35,487 bases of DNA. Origin: Robinsoniella sp. (lineage in GTDB: Bacteria; Bacillota; Clostridia; Lachnospirales; Lachnospiraceae). Shown in pieces: positions 32,241 through 35,487 of this stretch (the first letter of the stretch is position 1; each line of letters starts with the position of its first letter). The DNA lies in contig JALEVQ010000022.1 in assembly GCA_022788205.1 (NCBI GenBank), positions 1 through 35,487 of the forward strand, written 5' to 3'. Under the pieces are notes generated by a model that was not told where the DNA came from, did no database searches, and worked only from the letters and a program-made list of their open reading frames with translations. Made by a program: the position numbers and the translations under genes.

Positions 32241-32918
32241 CTACAGTAGTTTTTCCAGTTCACTTTCGATCGATTCGATTGCCTTGGCATAGGACAGCAA
32301 TTTCTTTCTGACTTCTTTTTCATCTTCCCTCTCTTTTTTATAGCAGACACGGTGTTCCATACTTGCCCAAAAATCCATGCCAAGCGTCCTCAACTGTACC
32401 TCCACAGGGTAATATTCCATATTTGTCTCAAAAGTACGGTTCTTGCCATTGAATATTTCTTTCCTTTTTTCTCTCGCCTTTCTCTCCTCTTTCCCCTCTT
32501 TACTCCACGTTTTCTGATCGATATAATAGACAGGGACCCCTAAAATCAGATGGTAGCTGCGGTAACCGTTTGGTTTTGGCATATGAATGTAATCCCTCTC
32601 CTCAATCACGATCAAATCTTTCTGTGTCTTAAGCGCATCCGACAGAAAATTGATATCCTGTTCCGCATAGCAAATCACGCGGATTCCTGCGATGTCTCTC
32701 AAATTTTCTTTTATATTTTCGACCGTGTCATCCAGATTTTTTCGTCTCATCTTTCCTTCGATACTCTTTTTTTTCTTGATCCTGGACTCAATATGATGAA
32801 TCGGCTGCCAAACGGAATTCTGATATAATGTATGATTCAACACCTCAAATCTTGCCATCAACAAATTTTTTGCGTCCTGATACGGTATAATCATCTCGTA
32901 ATACTGCTCTTCTGTCAC
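32241..32918 (-). CDS. Small alarmone synthetase (RelA/SpoT nucleotidyltransferase domain)
   Basis: A 225-residue stand-alone (p)ppGpp synthetase like RelQ/YjbM or RelP/YwaC, without hydrolase or TGS domains. Motifs are RIKKKKSIEGKM for ATP, DIAGIRVICY with the Mg aspartate, MPKPNGYRSYHL, and VEVQLRTLGMDFWASMEH with the second acidic residue. Between the last two motifs lies a charged insertion of about 30-35 residues (about 134-168) absent from B. subtilis homologues as I recall them. The second GTG (32918) is taken as start, since AGGAGG lies 7 bases from it and only 1 from the first. It sits between the udp promoter and the glycosylase terminator, and probably has its own weak promoter. 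Confidence 0.9.
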   Translation of the reverse strand: MTEEQYYEMIIPYQDAKNLLMARFEVLNHTLYQNSVWQPIHHIESRIKKKKSIEGKMRRKNLDDTVENIKENLRDIAGIRVICYAEQDINFLSDALKTQKDLIVIEERDYIHMPKPNGYRSYHLILGVPVYYIDQKTWSKEGKEERKAREKRKEIFNGKNRTFETNMEYYPVEVQLRTLGMDFWASMEHRVCYKKEREDEKEVRKKLLSYAKAIESIESELEKLL

Positions 32919-32968
32919 TTCCACTCCTCCTCTTTACATCACGAATATTTCCCCACTAAGATTACCAT

Positions 32969-32997
32969 ACCGTATCTTCTTCATTTTCCTGTGTCTA
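32969..32997 (-). promoter_or_regulatory. Weak promoter candidate of the alarmone synthetase gene
   Basis: On the minus strand TAGACA (32992-32997) and TACGGT (32969-32974) are 17 bases apart. The -35 is good and the -10 poor. It is correctly placed in the gap after the terminator of the upstream gene. Confidence 0.35.
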
Positions 32998-33037
32998 TTC
33001 TCTTAATTTTTTCTAAATTTTCACTGTCCCTTAAAGT

Positions 33038-33068
33038 ACAAAAAACGCCACAGTTTTCCCTGCGGCGT
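33038..33068 (-). terminator. Terminator of the glycosylase gene
   Basis: On the minus strand the stem CGCCGCAG / CTGTGGCG (one G-T wobble) is followed by TTTTTT. It lies about 80 bases after the glycosylase stop codon. Confidence 0.88.
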
Positions 33069-33149
33069 AAATCCTTCCCATCTTCCTTTCCATGGTATTA
33101 CACTGAATCAATTCCCATATCTTGATCTACTCTATCACATGCTTTCCCT

Positions 33150-33971
33150 TCATCCCTGATCCATCAGATCATAATAAAAAATATACTGTTGGATCACCCC
33201 GGCATTTTCTTTGTACTGTTCAAATGGGAACCCCTGTGGATAGTGTTTCTGCAGTACCTGCCGGATATGTGTGTCGACAGGAAACGCTTCTTTTTTTCGC
33301 AGTGCAAACAGACAGATACAATTTGAAACTTTCTCTCCGATCCCACAAAACTTCATCAGCTCCTCCTGCGCCTGTGTATAACTCATCGCTGCCAGGTCAC
33401 TCAGCCCGCCTCTCTGCACCACTTGCTGTGCTGTCTTCTTAATATAGCGGCTTCGATAGCCCAGATTGCAGTCTTTTAGCTCCTCCTCTGTTGCCCTGGC
33501 AAGGGAATCTGGCGTAGGAAAATCAAAATATTCTCCTCCGTATTCATCCATCTTTTTCTCTCCAAATCGCTCACAGAGGGTCTGAATACATTTGCGTATC
33601 CTCTTGATATTGTTCTGCTGGGAAATAATAAAGGAAATCATCATCTCCCACAAATCCTGATTGAGAATCCGGATTCCGCTTCCATATTGCATCGCCTCGC
33701 ACAGATACACATCTGCCCTGTCAACCCCACGCAAAATGATACCATAATCCGCATCGAGATCAAAGTAATCGCGCCACAGAGCTTCATATTCCTCTTGTGT
33801 ACAAAACAATCTCACTGATTCTTCTCTCTGTTCCATTTCCAGATATTTTCCAAAGGCAATGACACCATACCGATTTTCTCCGATCTCTCTCATGCGAAAA
33901 CACTGTCCTGAATCACAAATTTTCTTTAAGCTAAAGCACTCCTGATGAATTTCAACCATCTCGCCTGCCAT
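33150..33971 (-). CDS. OGG1-like 8-oxoguanine DNA glycosylase/AP lyase
   Basis: A 273-residue bifunctional base-excision-repair enzyme of the helix-hairpin-helix-GPD superfamily, of the clostridial Ogg type. The N-terminal TBP-like domain has SGQCFRM. SFIISQQNNI begins the helical core. The hairpin FCGIGEKVSNCI holds the catalytic lysine (Lys214), and FPVDTHI holds the catalytic Asp233, matching human OGG1 GVGTKVADCI and PVDVH. The longest frame begins at 34004, but that ATG overlaps the -10 of a good promoter (34003-34030), so the ATG at 33971, preceded by AGAGG, is preferred. It ends in a strong terminator. Confidence 0.9.
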   Translation of the reverse strand: MAGEMVEIHQECFSLKKICDSGQCFRMREIGENRYGVIAFGKYLEMEQREESVRLFCTQEEYEALWRDYFDLDADYGIILRGVDRADVYLCEAMQYGSGIRILNQDLWEMMISFIISQQNNIKRIRKCIQTLCERFGEKKMDEYGGEYFDFPTPDSLARATEEELKDCNLGYRSRYIKKTAQQVVQRGGLSDLAAMSYTQAQEELMKFCGIGEKVSNCICLFALRKKEAFPVDTHIRQVLQKHYPQGFPFEQYKENAGVIQQYIFYYDLMDQG

Positions 33972-34002
33972 CTTCTCCTCTCTCTTCCAAAGTTTCTCAT
34001 CC

Positions 34003-34030
34003 ATCGTATCACAGCCAGACGGAAAGTCAA
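34003..34030 (-). promoter_or_regulatory. Promoter of the 8-oxoguanine glycosylase gene
   Basis: On the minus strand TTGACT (34025-34030) and TACGAT (34003-34008) are 16 bases apart, with an upstream TG making an extended -10. The predicted start (about 33996) lies inside the longest reading frame, which decides the start of the gene. Confidence 0.65.
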
Positions 34031-34079
34031 GTGGGTGATTTCTTTTCGTGCTACGAGAGAGACCATGTGTAAAAAATCC

Positions 34080-34448
34080 TCAAAGCAGAAGGGATCCCAC
34101 TGTTTTTTTCAGACCCTGATAGGTATCTTCGCTCAAAATATGTTCTACTTTACACGCATCCTTCTCGGCCACACTTCTTGGCACTTTCGCATAAATTTCA
34201 AAAAAGCTGGTCAACGTCTGGTGACGTTCATAAATTCTCTGCGCAATTTCATGTCCTTTTTCTGTCAGCTCGACGGATCCGCCTTTTTTTACTGTCACGC
34301 AGCCTTCCTGCTTCAAAAGAGCAATCCCATAACTGACACTCGCCTTACTGTATCCCAGTTCTCTGGCAATATCCACAGAACGAACCTTTGCTTTTTTTGT
34401 TTTTAAAATCAAAATGGTCTCCAGATAATTTTCTCCGGATTCGTGCAT
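34080..34448 (-). CDS. DtxR/MntR-family metal-dependent regulator
   Basis: A 122-residue regulator with a winged helix (about 1-65) and dimerisation/metal domain (about 66-122), without the SH3/FeoA domain, as in MntR. Metal-site positions by comparison with B. subtilis MntR: Asn7 replaces Asp8, Glu10 matches Glu11, His76 matches His77, Cys99 replaces Glu99, and Glu102 and His103 are kept. Cys99 in DACKVEH resembles the DtxR/IdeR iron site. Metal preference is therefore unclear. It follows a Fur-like gene by 28 bases and is probably co-transcribed with it. Confidence 0.88.
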   Translation of the reverse strand: MHESGENYLETILILKTKKAKVRSVDIARELGYSKASVSYGIALLKQEGCVTVKKGGSVELTEKGHEIAQRIYERHQTLTSFFEIYAKVPRSVAEKDACKVEHILSEDTYQGLKKTVGSLLL

Positions 34449-34476
34449 CCTCTCATCCCTTTCCTCTGTCTGCTCT

Positions 34477-34950
34477 CTATGTCCCAGGCACCTCTGCCAT
34501 CACTGAGGCGATTTTCTGATCTTTTAAATAGCCACATGCGCTCAGCCCTGCCTCGATGACAGAATCCCAATTTTTCGGCGACAGATGATAAATGGTATCA
34601 TCATCCAAAATCACCACGCAGCCATTTTCAAACATAGCACGTTCCTCACATGAGACCTTGTACATATTTCTGCGGCTGATCGCTCCAATCTCTTCCAGTA
34701 TATTAATCATGCGGTAAACCGTAGCATTTCCTATTTTTCGATCCCTCTTGACTGCCTGATAAAAAATTTCTTTACAGCTTGAACATTCATTTTCCAGAAT
34801 CACGTCGAGGAGCATACTTCTCTGTTTTGTGATTCTGCATCCTCTCTCTCTTAATTTTTGCAAAATCATATCCTTTTGCATTTGGGTTCTCTGATATTTT
34901 TCAGATTCTTTCAGAATTTCCTGCTGCGTCTCTTTTCTTTTTCTGTCCAT
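34477..34950 (-). CDS. Fur-fold regulator lacking canonical metal ligands
   Basis: A 157-residue protein. Residues about 28-95 match the Fur winged helix: LRERGCRITKQRSMLLDVI, then GNATVYRMINILEEIGAISR. The rest departs from Fur, Zur and PerR: the protein has one histidine (His122), no HHHH/HxH segment, and no paired CxxC zinc motif in the C-terminal domain. Four cysteines (101, 111, 139 and the 56/59 pair in the HTH) lie in unusual places. A charged N-terminal tail of about 25 residues precedes the fold. AGGAGG is 13 bases from the ATG, a long spacing, so a slightly different start is possible. It is followed by the DtxR-like gene. Confidence 0.8.
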   Translation of the reverse strand: MDRKRKETQQEILKESEKYQRTQMQKDMILQKLRERGCRITKQRSMLLDVILENECSSCKEIFYQAVKRDRKIGNATVYRMINILEEIGAISRRNMYKVSCEERAMFENGCVVILDDDTIYHLSPKNWDSVIEAGLSACGYLKDQKIASVMAEVPGT

Positions 34951-34975
34951 CTTTCATCTGATTCCTCCTTGACAC

Positions 34976-34995
34976 CTCTGCACCAAAAGGCAGAG
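34976..34995 (-). promoter_or_regulatory. Hairpin beside the Fur-like gene's ribosome binding site
   Basis: On the minus strand CTCTGC (34990-34995) and GCAGAG (34976-34981) pair perfectly with an 8-nt loop. It ends about 8 bases before AGGAGG and could affect translation. No T-run follows. Confidence 0.4.
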
Positions 34996-35024
34996 TTGCA
35001 TGTTACATTTTTCTACGTCCTCAA

Positions 35025-35040
35025 TTAGTCTTTCCTAACC
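35025..35040. promoter_or_regulatory. TTAG-N6-CTAACC dyad, copy 2
   Basis: Reads TTAG, TCTTTC, CTAACC on the plus strand, the same pattern and spacing as 35129-35144. It lies 75 bases upstream of the Fur-like ATG and may be an operator of one of the two regulators. Confidence 0.45.
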
Positions 35041-35048
35041 TCGTGATC

Positions 35049-35095
35049 CAAAAAAAGTGCTGTAAAGATCAGACATATCTGATTTTTCAGCACTC
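35049..35095 (-). terminator. Intrinsic terminator between larC and the Fur-like gene
   Basis: On the minus strand AGTGCTG and CAGCACT (outer stem) enclose a second stem ATCAGA/TCTGAT, and seven T residues follow. It is downstream of the promoter at 35131-35159, so transcripts from that promoter would reach it after only about 30 nt and end near 35049. It probably also ends larC. Confidence 0.85.
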
Positions 35096-35128
35096 TTTTG
35101 CGCTGCTATCTTTTGTTCGCTTTATTAG

Positions 35129-35144
35129 TTAGTATATTCTAACC
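35129..35144. promoter_or_regulatory. TTAG-N6-CTAACC dyad, copy 1, overlapping a -10
   Basis: Plus strand TTAG, TATATT, CTAACC; with the flanking G, GTTAG-N6-CTAAC is a perfect dyad. It covers the -10 (35131-35136) of the minus-strand promoter, the position of a repressor site. The half-site sequence recalls DtxR boxes (TTAGGTTAG) but the spacing differs. Confidence 0.55.
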
Positions 35145-35159
35145 GAATATAGATGTCAA
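35131..35159 (-). promoter_or_regulatory. Strong promoter upstream of the Fur-like/DtxR-like pair
   Basis: On the minus strand a perfect TTGACA (35154-35159) and TATACT (35131-35136) are 17 bases apart. The predicted start near 35124 is only about 30 bases before the terminator hairpin at 35049-35095. Confidence 0.8.
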
Positions 35160-35203
35160 GAATCCTCCTTGAAACTTATTGAAAATTTTTCTCATTTCTT
35201 GCG

Positions 35204-35487
35204 TTATTTTTCTCTTGACACTCTATCCTCTTCCTGCTGTGACGCACACTGTTCCTCAACGATCCGGCACATCTGGAGATAAGGAATGCCGCTTTTTCGT
35301 GACAATTTTACCACGCTCTCATATTCCGGATAACACCTCTGTCCAAACTCAAGCTCACACACTTTTACCTCTGCCTCACCCCAGGCAGTCGATATTTTTT
35401 TCGTCTCGCGCTTTAAGATGGTTCTCTCCATCGCCACGCGTCGAATCCCGATCGTTGTCGTATTTTCAAAAATGATCTTCTCCAACC
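35204..35487 (-). CDS. larC: Nickel-pincer cofactor biosynthesis protein LarC, C-terminal part
   Basis: Partial: the frame is open to the window edge, giving the last 94 residues. The segment EKIIFENTTTIGIRR, then R-TILKRE, an AEVKVCE strand, and CYPEYESVVKLSRKSGIPYLQM matches the conserved LarC C-terminal domain (typically ETTTIGVR... PEYEDCR...A...G.PL). LarC inserts nickel into the pincer cofactor of lactate racemase (LarA) and related enzymes. In Lactobacillus LarC is made by frameshifting from two frames; the window does not reach that site. It is upstream of two metalloregulator genes, which may reflect metal control. Assignment is from memory of the family. Confidence 0.82.
   Translation of the reverse strand, partial: LEKIIFENTTTIGIRRVAMERTILKRETKKISTAWGEAEVKVCELEFGQRCYPEYESVVKLSRKSGIPYLQMCRIVEEQCASQQEEDRVSREK

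Overview
The window looks like chromosome from a gut-type Clostridia, most likely Lachnospiraceae. The grounds are a DUF5688 protein, a Gram-positive PolC replicase, AGGAGG-type ribosome binding sites almost everywhere, moderate GC, and short tightly packed operons. This is an inference from gene content, not a database match. All genes but one are on the minus strand. The exception is a LysR-type regulator at 26.2-27.1 kb, divergent from aspA. I see no rRNA, tRNA, CRISPR array, insertion sequence or prophage.

Layout. 1-451: gene-poor, with several inverted repeats and possibly the 3' end of a plus-strand gene. 0.45-1.4 kb: a DUF5688 protein. 1.8-12.2 kb: a co-directional housekeeping cluster, transcribed right to left: ispG, polC, alaA, a patatin-like lipase, yqeG, aroK, an Xaa-Pro peptidase and efp. 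efp also has its own promoter and a strong terminator. 12.4-13.4 kb: ilvE, with its own promoter and terminator. 13.5-17.5 kb: fructokinase, pepV, a Gfo/Idh oxidoreductase and folA. 17.5-18.6 kb: a secreted C39-like cysteine peptidase with a very acidic linker. 18.7-22.2 kb: hom, an M18 aminopeptidase and a homocysteine S-methyltransferase. 22.4-23.4 kb: an SseB-family protein. 23.6-24.4 kb: mntP behind a yybP-ykoY manganese riboswitch, with promoter, aptamer and terminator all visible. 24.5-27.1 kb: aspA and its divergent LysR regulator, with a perfect 16-bp palindrome placed as an operator. 27.1-32.2 kb: a nucleoside-salvage operon (udp, deoB, deoC, a rare HD-HAD fusion, a Cof-type HAD phosphatase). 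32.2-34.0 kb: a small alarmone synthetase and an OGG1-like 8-oxoguanine glycosylase. 34.1-35.5 kb: a DtxR/MntR-like regulator, a Fur-fold regulator that has lost its metal-binding histidines, and the 3' end of larC (nickel-pincer cofactor synthesis).

How it fits together. udp, deoB and deoC take uridine-type nucleosides through pentose-1-phosphate to deoxyribose-5-phosphate and its cleavage products. The HAD and HD-HAD enzymes probably clean up phosphorylated by-products. Peptidases (Xaa-Pro peptidase, PepV, M18, C39) and amino-acid enzymes (AlaA, IlvE, AspA, Hom) suggest amino-acid fermentation and turnover. Metal homeostasis appears twice: the Mn-riboswitch-controlled MntP, and the DtxR-like/Fur-like/LarC block at the right end.

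The parts least explained by known biology are at the right end: a Fur-like protein with a single histidine, a DtxR-like protein with a hybrid metal site, two copies of a TTAG-N6-CTAACC dyad, and a strong promoter that fires straight into a terminator. Others are the 15-bp sequence shared by the ispG and udp promoters, the HD-HAD fusion, the charged insertion in the alarmone synthetase, and the inverted-repeat-rich first 400 bases. CDS starts given here were moved inward where a ribosome binding site or promoter showed that the longest open frame was too long.
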